Assembly (NCBI GenBank): GCA_963457665.1
Contig: OY735211.1
Span: 36,917,485 to 36,981,484 of the forward strand
Direction: 5' to 3'
Origin: Thysanoteuthis rhombus
Taxonomy: Eukaryota; Mollusca; Cephalopoda; Oegopsida; Thysanoteuthidae
Length of the DNA stretch: 64,000 bases
The stretch's first letter is position 1, and every line of letters starts with the position of its first letter. Of this stretch, positions 11,710 to 25,000 are shown in pieces. The notes beneath the pieces were generated by a model. The model was not told the origin of the DNA. It searched no databases and was given only the letters and a program-made list of their open reading frames with translations. The translations under genes were made by a program, and so were the position numbers.

Positions 11710-14700
11710 TGGCTGTCGACTTGACATGCTACGAGAAGAAAACACTGACCACCAACATGCGTGAAATGGACTGGAAGAAATCAGAGACTTGGAGGGTCGA
11801 GGTGAAGAGGGGAGGAGAGACAGTGACAGGAAAAACCTGCCACCGACCACTATTTCTTCCTTACTGCACATGCAATCCATTGACTCCTTACTTGCATATC
11901 TAATGTGTGTGTATATACATATATATATGTGCATACATACACACACATGCAAACAAATTTATTCATATATATATATATATATATATCTATTCTAGAAAGC
12001 TTTATTGCTTCAAACACTAAATATATAAAAACATTTTCCCCAAAATTCATGTTATTTCAGTCTGTTATTTCCCAATATATATTACTGAAATTGATGTAAT
12101 TTTCTTTAGTATTTTTATTTTTTAATCTTTTTTTCAAATGTTTTACACTGAATTTGATATGGCAGAGTGTACGAATTTTTCTTGTTGGGATTTCAGTTGT
12201 TTACCATATATCTGTTTCAGGATTTAAAAACAAAACAGTTATACTAACATAGCTTCCCAGCAGTGTTGATCAAACATGACCTCCCCTTCAAGTATCTAAT
12301 ATATAGTTTATGTCATATTACATGTTATTCTATATAGGGTATTATCATAATGTATTGTATATGAATGTTATTTTATTCAACTCATTTAATTTTTGGAACA
12401 GAGGGCTTACTCATGTAAGTTACCCCCAGCCAAATATTTGACAATGAGGGATCAATAAGTATAAAGGATGTAACTTATATATATATATATATATATATAT
12501 AATTAGTCTCCATTTAAAAGATACTATAATTTTTCTCTTCGTGCTGCTAGGTACAACAATTTCTGCAGCAAAATTATTCAAGAACCTCCCTGTGAGACAA
12601 CAGTACAGTAAAAATGACAAGAGACGGAAGGAAGAATTGAAGAAGGTTGAGAACTTAATCATGGCATTTGGTATTATCAAACCGAAGATTCGATTTACCT
12701 TGCGTCATAACAAAGATATGATCTGGCAGAAAGCTGCCATGGACACCATTCGCTCGTCTATACTCACAGCATGGGGCTATGGTGTGGTTCAACACATGGA
12801 ACACTTGCAGCAAACAAAAGAGGACCCACAGGTATACAAATCAAATGTTCTTTATTTTAATGTTTTCTGGCTTGATCTTATTGGATTTCTGGCTCAGCAT
12901 ACCAGCTCGATCCTCTTTGATTTCTGGCTCAGCATTCTGGTTTGATCCTTTTTGATTTCTTGTTCAACATTCTAGCTTGATCCTCTTTTTATTTCTGGCT
13001 TGGCATTCTGGCTTGATCCTTTTTTTATTTCTAGCTCAGCATTCTGGCTTGATTCTTTTTGATTTCTTGTTCAGCACTCTGGCTTGATCCTTTTTGATTT
13101 CTTGTTCAGCACTCTGGCTTGATCCTTTTTTATTTCTGGCCCAACATACTGGCTTGATCCTTTTTGAATTTCTTGCTCAGCATTCAGTCCTATTTAAAGT
13201 ACTCTGGGATGTCAAACACTTATCCTATCGTCCTTTCTCTTTTTTCAAAATAGTCTGCAAGATTTTCTTTAAGGATTACCATTAGCTTCTTTGTCCAATT
13301 CTCCTTAATTTCATCCTCATGTCTGAAATTTCCTTTTCTATGATGGTTTTTAGCTTGATAAACCAACTCTTGACTGTAGGGGTGGCTGAGAGTCCTGGTT
13401 AATGTTTTGCCAAAATACCCTGCATAAGATTTGAAGAATGGGCTCCCTCAATAGCATAAGTGAGTAACACTATGGTAGTGTCAGTTCCCACTTGCACAAA
13501 GACCACATAGCTGCTTCTTGAGTTATTCAAACTTGCTTGATACTTTCAAGATATACCTTGAATAAAGACATATATATATTTTTTTTCCTCAGGTATCCAT
13601 TGAGATGTTTGTCCCTAAGAGTGGTTCTGATGTGATGTCAATGAGCAAAACAGGAGGAGACCAAGGATTTGTTTATGTTAACAAACGACCTGTAAACCTG
13701 AAAAATGTACAAAAGGCAAGTCATATTATCATATTATTTACTTCTTAGCTTCTTTATCTGATCCAAGCAATAGTAAGAAAAAGCTATTATATAGTCAACT
13801 TTGACAAAAGCCAATAAGATAAAAAATCATCTGTACTATAGCCTGAGGTAATTGCATATTTTCCTTCTTGCTCAAGTGATCTATCTTGGGCCCAAATGAA
13901 AACTAAAAATTAGAATGCTGATTTCCAAGGAAGCAAACCAAGCAGGCTTTCTTCAATGGTAATATTAGTACTGCACAATCTTCCTCCCTAACCTCATGTA
14001 GCCCTTAGCTTAGTAGATATTTGAAATGATTTATGTATTGTAATTGATTTTCTCTTTTTCTCTTGTGAAGGTGATTCGACAGTATTATTGCAGCTGCCAT
14101 AACTGTGACACCAATAGGTATCCGCTGTTTGTGGCTTTGATATCCCTGCCTCAAAAAGAAGTGGATGTCAATTTGGATCCAAACAAAACTCAAGTCCTCA
14201 TACATAATGATGTAGGGTTTGTTATTTTTTTTATATAGAAAATTCTTCCAGCTACTAATTGAAGCTCTTTTTGCAATTTGTTTGTGCATCATTCATTCAA
14301 AGAGTTTAGAAGATGATATCTCTCTCTCTAATATATCTTTATGTGTATACATAAATTTGGTTGTCTGTCCATATATCAATGTGTGAACAATTCCTGTAAA
14401 AACAAAGAAAAAAATAGTTGCCATAAATTTGTTATATGTTTTAACTGAATCAGTTTGAGTTGATTAGCAATCCATAAATATCTGTAGATAGCCAAATGGT
14501 ATTTATATTTCAACTACCCTACTACTTTTCTTCCTCTTTTTCCAGCCTGTCTGTCATGGTAGGTATGGGCAGCTCAAATATGTTTATGCCCCACCGGGTT
14601 TTCTGTTTTCCCCTTTTTTACTATCAATTGGAAGGAAATATGACGTTAGACTTCAATACAAAGCTGTATTTGGAATTTGTGCTGAGCATTCTCATTCATT

Positions 14701-15947
14701 CCTGATTTCCTTCTGTCAACTAAATTGAGAAGAGATATGTTTTTGGTCGTGTCTGTTAGGCTGTTGGTTTGTTTATTTGTTTAGTTGGTTCATCTGTCCA
14801 GGAGATATCTCCAAAAGTTCTGAATGAATTTCAATGAAATTTAGTTGAAGGATGGGCAATCTGTTAAGATAGAGTTCATAGTAAGTTCATATACATGCAT
14901 TTAAATTTCTAGCAACTGCGATAAATTTTTAAGATCAAATTTTTTTATTATTCTTACATATTCAAATAACATATATGAAATGTATTGTTTCATGAACTGT
15001 TTAGACAATAGTAGGACTTGAAATAATCCAATCAAAATAGAAAAAAACATTGAGCAGGAGGGGAGGTTCCTAATGGAAAAAAATTATTTTACAAATAAGT
15101 ATAATTCATGGGAAGAAAACAAATTTCAAGCATCAAAAATAAGAAATGTGACCCAGCATTTGTTTTACTTACACTCGAGTTGTAGTTTTTTTTGTTTTTT
15201 TTTTCCAGAAATAGAATCAACTAAAGAGTAAAATAAAATGAAAATTGAAGGAATTTACCTCAGAGCCAATAAATAAAAAAGAGATTTCTTTTACTAAATC
15301 TCTAAAAAATTTCTTTGTAGGTTTTAGGCGCCATTTCTTACTTTGGGTTTAAATTGCTTACACATAAAATACCATGTTTCGATAGAAACAAGCCACAATA
15401 AATGGGAACTGGAAAGCACTCAGAAAGTGCATAGTATTGTCAATGTCATCGTCAGGGGAAGTAAGTGTGCATTGATCCATTCCAAAAATTTAATCACTTT
15501 AATCATAACCCGTTGTCCACCCTTTCACGAAATGTCATTGAATCTCATTGAAAACTTTTGGAGATGTTGTTCAAAAAGACCCGATCTTTTGTTGAAATTA
15601 TGTTGTATGGACATACAACTACGATGGGGGGGGTAGTTGTACATGGATCCACCCTAAAATTTTATCACCGTAGCCTATTAATTACTCTTCCATAAAATGA
15701 ATTGAGATCTTTCGGAGATATTGTATGGACACACATGTGCGTAAACATAAATGTGAGAAAAAGTAAAATGAAAAATATCTCACAATCAAAATAAAATTCC
15801 TGGATCTGCCCCCAAATTTCACCAATTTTTCCTCACCCCATAACCTATCCTTCCACAAAATTTAATTTAATGTCATTGAGTACTTTTGGTGATATCTCCA
15901 AAAGATATCTTATGGACTGACAGATGGAGACAGACAGAAAGATGTGA

Positions 15948-16004
<57 letters not shown>

Positions 16005-19000
16005 CTCCAATTTCAATGGCAGTGTAAGCATATCTGAGTAAATTTTGACTATCTTAAAAGAAGGTTGCATGACGGGAGGCTAGATAGAATTTTAATCAAA
16101 TTTCTCTCTCTTTTGTTTTGATTTTTCTGCAGGATATTGTGATGGATGTCATAACAATCCTTCTTGAAAGTGTCTATGGTCAGCTTGGTTCTGTCTCTGG
16201 ACAAAAACAAGTGTGTGAAAACAAATCGGATAAAACCCACAATTCTGTCATTATGGATGACTTGAAAGACTCCCCACAAACGCTAAACAATAATTATATG
16301 AAAAGTACTACTAAAGACTCATGTTCACCACAGATTGGGTCACTCCTTCACACTACAGAACCTATATTGGAACCCTCAACTCTGGCTGAGAGGCAGAAAT
16401 CTACAGAAATCAATCTTACTTGCAATGATCTTGATGAAAGCCACAAGAGTTCTGTTATATCAAATCCAGAGAAAACACACAGTATTCCTCCTCCCTCACC
16501 AGGTAAGTTCCCTTGATATTTTACAAGGACTTTCTAGAAAAAAACCAACCATCATGATTATCTTTAAAACTGTATGCGCAGCCTTTGGCAACCAATCAGG
16601 CAATCTTGAGGTGCTTTTATGAATTGAAACTCTCCCATGAGGTTATTCAGTTGGCAGTGAGACATCATTGAGTGAGCTTGTGTACTGTATAATCATCACA
16701 TTTGCAATATCCATTCTTCATGTCTCATTCTGGGTTCTTGTCAAAGCATCACCTCAACCAGGTCTGTCAGCCCTTACAGTCTAGAATTGGCTCCCTGCAT
16801 CTTCTGGCTTTTCTCATAGCTAAAATCCCCATCGTAAATTTCAGACTGTGGATGGGATTAAGAAGAATGCAACGAAGCAGTTGATGGCGTTTCAGAAAGA
16901 GGACTTTGCAGATTGTTTTGAAATGTGGAAATGACTCTGCTATAAGAGTGTGAGGTCTCAAAGAGAGTACTTTGAAGCGGACTAAGGCATCATCGTTCTA
17001 GTTAGGCTAATTTATTGTTAATATTTAATGGCTTGATACTCTCCAGACAGATCTTATATCATGTGAATTTATGAGGTTAATGTAAAAGTTCCTGCCACCA
17101 TTTTTTTGTGCATTGTGAGGGAAATCTTAAAAGTGTCTGACATTATCTAAGTTCTTTATTACTTCTGCAATGTGTCAGTTACAAGTGTTTGGGAAAAATC
17201 GTAAGCTAGTAAAATACATTCCACTCAAACTCACATGAATGAACATTGGTCAGCATGTAAACACTTGCTCTAGACAGAAAAGAGTGATTTTTGTACAAAA
17301 TGTCTCCGGTGAGGAAAAATGGATTTCACACGAGAATCCGTATTGAAGAAAATTATGTTTTGATTTGGAACAGCCTAGAATCTTGACAAAAAAAATATAT
17401 GGGGGGGGGGTCTTATTTATATTTGGTAGGATTCAAAGGGAGTTCATTACAAGGAATTACTGGAACTTGGACAAAATGCAAAAGGATACGGTGAGCTATT
17501 GGCTCATTTGAATGATGCATTGGATGAGAAAAGACGTTTTGGTTGGCAAAGAATTCTCTTCCATCATGACTATAATTGTCCTCAGATTGTAAATTAAATA
17601 TAGCTGATGATCTAAATGGTCTAAATGGGAAGTTCTTTTTGTTATTGCTCCACAGTGAGACGCTATCATTTTCTCTTGGACACCCAGCAAGTACCAAACT
17701 CACTACAATAGTATAGGCTTGTGAGATGAGCGTGCTAACCATTGCTCCTTGGAGAGGTGTTGAACCTATAGATTTCCTCAAATTTTTACAGGCACAAAAT
17801 TTCTGTGAATTAAGAAAAAAAAAACTATGAAAAAGAAATTTTTACCTGAATTTCTGAGATTACGTATTATTCCTGTTATAAAATAACCTATTGAACCAGT
17901 TTCATTGTCTTAGTTGTCTTTATCGTAACGTTTTGTCCGCTCTACCATCCAGCCTTCTTCATGTTGTTACTATTATACAATGATTCTTTCTGAACAGTTT
18001 TCTTATCATTGTTGGCCTCTGTTTCTTTAGGATCAGTTTCTCTTTCTGTAAATGTCAAAGGAATTTTTGTTTGTTTGTTACAATACAACATGAAAGTATA
18101 TACTAAGGCTAGCTTAGTCTGGCACAAGTCAACAACTGTGGGGCACCCAGTGAGGATTGAACTCACTACAGATTTATTAAAAAAGTAATGGCTTGTTAGA
18201 CTGGCTTGCTACCCATTGTTCCATGGTAAGGCAACAGCTAACTATAAATTCAGTCACAAGGTCATGTGTGGGGTACTGTTATGAAATTTCTTATGTTCAA
18301 GTCCTGAGTATAATCTTTCTTATCTACCCTGTTGAATATTCACTGCAATGTTTGGAATTGCTTATGAATTATGCTTAACATATAAAAAAAAAACTAATAT
18401 CTTTTTAAAAATATGTGCTTTTGCTGAGAATTGGTTTGTTTAGGGAACCATTGGGGAGCTATACTGAACCCTCCATGTTATCTCTAGAGCAAGAAGTAGT
18501 AATTGGCAGCACCTATCTCCTCTTCAACAAACTAGAGACAGGTTGTTCTGGGTTACATAGTACCAGTTTCACGGAAGAAACTCTGATCTGACTGCACTTG
18601 TCTCAAACCATGCCAATGAAGAGACATTTGAGAAGATATCTGGTTTGGGCAGAGCACAGGGAGAGTAGATTCATTCCTTTCCCAAAGGTGTTAGTATGAA
18701 GCTGATATACAGCCTAGGCCACAATTTGAACTCTGTCGTTAAATTTCTTTTTAACTGTTATGTGATCATACGCATGTATTCCTTGAAGTTACTACTACAA
18801 AATAACACTAATATAATAACTTGGATTGAAATTATATTGACGAGTTCTAATAACTATTGACCAGACATAGTTTAGCAAAACCCACTGATGATTGAAGTTG
18901 CTACTCAACTGTAATGATGTACAAGACAAACTTGCTGACCATTACATCATAATGAAGTACTCACTTTGGATATCTTAAACTTTTTGGCCAATTTCACGAT

Positions 19001-22000
19001 TCTTTTTCTTTCTTTTACATTCCTTTAGATAAACCAATTCCGAATAGTGCTGATAGCTGTTTCCTTCTGGAACTTTCTACGAACACAGTCGATTTGTTCT
19101 CGCAATCAAATTCCTCAAATGATACAAAGGCATCAGCTACTGCTAAAAACCCTGGAATTGATCTTAGCACTGGCAAGGATCTCCTTCCTGAATCTCAAAG
19201 ACCAGAATCAGAAAAGTTGAATGACACGTTTGGCAGTGAACTTTTTGACAATCTGGTTGGGTCTTTTACTCTGGACACACCAGCTGGAGCAGAACCAGCA
19301 TCGGATAAAAAGATAAAAACCCAGTCACAAGGATCAAGCCTTCTTGAAGACAATCTGCGTGCGGCAGATTTTCTCGATTCTTTTCATGAACCTGTGGATG
19401 GAGAAACGTGGAGCCGGGGGAAGTTGAAATCGGCAGAGGGAAATCTTGTACAGGTTTGTATATTTGTGGGATATTTTAGGCATCAACAATGTCCTGTACA
19501 TAAATGTGTGTGTCATCCATATATATTGTGTGTGTATGTACGTATAAAAACCTTTGTGTGTATGTAACATGTACATATATGGATATAAATTGTGTTTTAT
19601 ATAGAAACTTATTTGAAACAATCTCCTGTCATTACACCGTTAACGTATCACTTGCCCTACACAATGTAAATAGAATAAACAATTATAGAAAAAGGGGCTG
19701 CTGCAGGAATCTAACCTGTGACTGGTAGGGTAGCTGCTTCAACATAATGATGCTCTTACCATTGAGCTAAACAGCTGCCAGTAATGCAAAGGCGTAAGTA
19801 ACTGCTTTCACACCAAATTCTCATCTCATTTATTCTCAGTCTATTCGCTTCTTTCAATGTAGCAGTTATGAATTATGAAATGGATATATATAATCTGACA
19901 GAATGATTATAAATTGCATTATATTATATTGAAACTTATTTAAAATGAACTCCTGTCATTACATGGTTAATGTATCGCTTGCCCTAGACAACCCAAATAG
20001 AATAAACAATCAGAGAAAATGGGACTGCTGAAGGAATCGAAATCTGGAAACCTTTTTCAAGTGATCCATATGTAATGATAGGTTATCATTTCAAATAAGT
20101 TTCTATATAATATAACGCAATTCATAATCATTCTTTTGGCTCATATACATCCATTTCTTGATACATATATGTACATATATTGTAAAAATGAACGATTTAT
20201 TTTATTAATGTTTTGCCAAAATAGGCTCCATTAGAATGAGAGGGAATACAAATGTATCAGATTCTTTTTGTTGCCTTTGCACTGCTCCTGTTTGTGGGTG
20301 TCATAAATCCCGTACAATCAATATTATCTCTGTCCACTTTCGAAATCAAAAGACTAAAAAGTTGACATTTCTTTTTCCATTCCCAGCCTGTGCAACTGTT
20401 TGCTCCATCTACTCATCACACTCCTGGAAAACGGCCCCTGTCTCCTACCCGTGATTCGGAACTGGCACCTGTAGCCAAGAAAAAAACTATTGGACCGAAG
20501 GTAAATTGTACATACATTTGTACCTCTTTGATCCGACAACCTTAGGACTTACCAAATAATGCTGGAAGACAGAAATTGACCCCTAAGGGGAACCCCTATG
20601 TAAACATATGGCCCACCCTTAGTATTGTCAGTCTATTTCAGATTCCTATTGCTGTGTTGTTTCTGTTTGCTTATGCTTTAGTTAGTTTTATTGAAAATAA
20701 TTTATGAAATTCATAAAAGAATTAATAAATACATCTCTAATTTTATTCTAAAATATACAATAAAACAAAATATGATGAATAAGCTACTTTTCAAGGCACT
20801 GGAAATAAAGCTACTGAGAGACTGTGAAAAACATGTGTTGTCTAGCTATTGATTGAGGGATAAAATCCTACCTTTTATTCAGAAATCTCATCTTGTGGAG
20901 AAAATTTGACTAGAAGTTTTGCTTTTCACTTCAACATTTATCATTACCTTTTTAAAAAATGTAGATCTGTTGCTGAGCTTGAAGTGTTTAATCATCTATG
21001 GGAATATATGCATTATTCTCAGCGTAAATATTCGGGGGTATGTTATACAATGTGAAGACAAGAAATGATAGTATTTTTCATATAATTTAAGAATAAAACA
21101 TGCGTTTTTTAGTTAAAAAGAATTTTTGTTTTCTTATTTAATGTATGAATGTTGTTCCTGCTCAGAAACGTTGATTTGTCTGATTGTGTTACCATGATGA
21201 CTTCTGAGAGAAACAGACAAAGGGTATTTCTAAATACCAAAGACATGCTGGTGTGCCCACCTAAGCGGGCGAGCCTGAGGATAGTAAAGCCTCCCCTTAT
21301 GTAAATTGTAAAAATATTTGTCAATGGATTTCCTCAATATTTCCATTAATATAATGGGAATTCACCACAATTAATATCAATCACCCCACTGAGGCTGGTT
21401 GGTTGGCTCATACCAATAAAGTAATGAACTACAAATTTTTGTGACAACGGTTATTTTGCATGGAGTTAAAAGAATCAATTTTTCCAATTGAAGACCACCC
21501 TGGGAAGAGGAAAGCAGATTAATTTCAATTTTTGTGCCATTTGATAATACCTTGAACGCTGCTGAGCCAAAAAAAAAAAACACAACAGTACTGAAATCCA
21601 TTCTGGCTCGCTGTGTAATATGGAATCACCTGTCTTACAAGGGTTGCTGAGAATGATATCGCTGGTGTGGCTTGCATTACTTGGAATGAGCCAAGCCCCT
21701 TGGTATTTGCTAGTGTCCTTTCTGTTCAACTTTTTTTCTGAGAATCAGATCCTTCTCCTTTTGGATTGTACACCTGAAGAAAGCTGAAGAATGGATCATC
21801 TGAAATGCGGTTACAACAAAAAGCAATGCTGATAATGAGTTGAGTAATGCGAAGAAACTTTTGGAAGATAAAATTTATTTTCTACTTGTTCATCACTGGA
21901 ACCATGAAGACGGAAAGTTTTAGTTTAGTAAATTCACAAAAAAAAATGGTGTTTCTCAATTTCATTAAAAATTGAAATAATTCTTTTACTTTTTATTTTT

Positions 22001-25000
22001 ACTTTTTTTAGATTAACCTAATGGAAGGGCAGACAACTATGTACGATTTAGTTGAGAGTCAGCCAGTTAAACGTCCTGAAACATCATTTCTCATCTTCTC
22101 CAAGCAGATCAAACCAAAGAGTAAGTAACCAAAGTGTAAGCCCCTTATAAACATACTATAATATATTCAACTGCATGAACATGTGTGGTGAAAATTCTGT
22201 TTAATTGCATTTAGAAGATAAAAGCCTACCTGTACCTCATTGAATTTTCAAAACCTTGAGATTACCCTAATAGAGATTTTTCCTCAAATCCTTGCCACAT
22301 CAAAGATTGAAACTAAAAGCTATGATGAATTGAAGACCATTTCTTTAGAGCCAAGCAGGGCTGGAGACTGTCTCCCCAAAGCCTAGCCAGGTCCCATGTA
22401 TGTGAGAAAAACATGGCTTTGGCTGTGAATACATATGAAAAAGATGACCAGTTAGCAACAAGGGCATAAACTACCAAGTGGAAGCAGGTGGAGTTAGATT
22501 TTGCTTATACCTTACTCTCGGGAGTGGTCATACAAATTGGAATGAAAGAGAAACCCTTATCCCTTGTTCAACCTCTTATCCTATCATCAACAAATATTGA
22601 ACTTTAACCAGAGTGAGGTCCGAGTTTCAATCTTTCTTAACCTTCTCATTAGAATAGGAAGATAACTGACTTGTCCTTTGAACAAATTATACTAAAATAG
22701 GAATCAAAACAGCAAAAGAATATTCATTTGAATAATTTTCTCAATGATGGCAATTCAGAACTTAAGATGAAAAAATTTTTTTTGTTTTAACTCTCAAATT
22801 GTTTTGTTTTTTTACAGTTATGGAAGAATATCCAGATGCAGACTACAAGACCCTATCAGAACTCGTCTTTAAAAGGTGGAAATCCCTGACAGATGAGGAG
22901 AAAGCCGAGTATGAGAATCTTTGTGAGAAAGATGTTAAGAGGTAATTGTTTTTCACTGATAGTGGGCATGTTGATCATAATAAATAAAGTATATATCTCT
23001 GTACGGCTTGCCATCTACATAAAACTCAGGAGAGTAAGTGCCCCCTTCCCAAATTAAGACAAAACGGTGGAAAATTTTTGGCAAATCATGCCTTTTGCCC
23101 TCCATATTGAAAGTTACCATATGCCTATCAATAGTAGTATTAACAATGGAGAAGAGTAAAACTTGACAACTTTGACTTGTTTTCCTAGAATCTCATTTTA
23201 GTTGCTTGTTTACACCCAATAGTATTAATAGACAAGATATTTCTCAGTTATTTCTTGCATGAAGTATCTTCATTATTTGTTTTCATTAGTTTTTCTTTTC
23301 TTTTTTTTTTGTTGGTTCTTTATACCTAGGTGTAGTAGATGTAATAGCCTTGAGTTGTCTGAATTTCTTAGATGAAGCATTGTCATTATGATTAATTTTT
23401 TTACTAGTTTTTATCTAGCTGTAGTATTATAGTCTTGAGTTGTCTGAATTTCTTTTATTTCCAATAGTTGTTGCTTTGTGAAATTCTAGCCAAATCAGTA
23501 GGGTGCTATCCATGTCAGATAGGCGTCCAAAGATTAAAATTAATGTATGCATGATAGTCTTAAGCTGTCAGTATTTTTCTGTTTGTCTATACAATTTCTC
23601 CAAAGGTTCTCCATGGATTTTTATAACATTTTGTGGAAGGGTGGTGCATGGGCTAAGGATGAATTGACTAAAATTTGAGGTACATCCAGGGATTCATTTT
23701 TGATTGAGAGAGATTTATTCATACATCAAGACAATAGTCAGAATTATGGAAAATTTTAAACTCACACTCTCTGCTGCATCATAGCTATGTATGAACTGAT
23801 TTTCATTCAGTTTGTGTTTAGGATTTTACAAATGATTTTCTTTCAGATTTTAGTGAATATGGCATTGGTACAGGTATGTGCTCTGTGTTCTCTCTAGTTG
23901 TATTTAAGCACTTCTTGAAATGTGCAAGGCTCTTACCAGGCATTTAAAAAAAATATATGTTTTTAGAGAAAAAAATCTTCAAAATCAATAAGCAGAGCTT
24001 AGTATGACACCGGGTCAAAAAAAGTGAAATATTGTGAGGAAGGTTGTTACTCTAATTGTCCAAGTGTGAAGAGCCTGGAATTTAGATTTTGGCTAGACCA
24101 CTGACCTCTAGCATGTAACAATCATGAAATTAGTTGGAAAAACAGTTTGTTCATATGTCATCAAATGATTATCATTTTCTGTTATTGAACTCTTTAACCT
24201 TTAGGAGTTTAAATCCTAAGCGGGGGTTTCTCAGACTTTTTTCATTCATGACCCTTTGATGAAATAAAATTGTTTGTGCCCCCTCATTCACTGTTAAGAC
24301 AGCAATAGGTATTGAGACTTGGTCTTTAGCTTTATTATGACAGTAATTAAACATAGAAATTAGCCCCAAATTTGTTGAAAATTGCAGTATACTTATATTC
24401 TATATCAAGTTTTACATTGTTATGAGAAAAAAAATTACCAAAACATAACAGTAACAAAATTTATCATGAAAATATCAATTTTTTGCAATAAGCACCAGAA
24501 GGAGTACAACACTCTTCTAAAATCTTTGATTACACACACACGTATTCATGCAGCAAAATACCAATAAGGACACATTTTCCTCTCAACAACACACCATTAA
24601 GTACACATTCATTTTTTCTCAATAAGCGTCACTAGATTCAACTACATATACAAACCTTTTTCATTTTCACTCCCAATACACAAATGATTTGAACTTGGAA
24701 TTAATTAATTTTCTCCTTTTCTGTCAGTAAAATATAAGAAGTTTAGAACAATAATAACTTTGCATTACCCCCCCCTCCTCTCCAAACCTTGTTATTGGCA
24801 AAATTTGATTGTTTTTCCCATTTGATGTTGACAATGAGAGACAAAAGTCTATTAAAACATGTAATGGAAATAAATATGATCCAGTTTTTGAACTTTCGTA
24901 TTTCCACATTGTCTATTAAATTCACCATTATCATTATGTTGAATAAATCTCATCCATTTCCTCACCATAGATATAAAACAAAAAATACTAGTTACATAAT

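Noticed and set aside
11548-11995. Overlapping ORFs of 66-134 codons on both strands
   Set aside because: They are IYIYIY and HTHTH translations of (TA)n and (CA)n tracts. The same holds at 38375-39207, 43842-44177, 44444-44836, 54030-54272 and 59500-59808.
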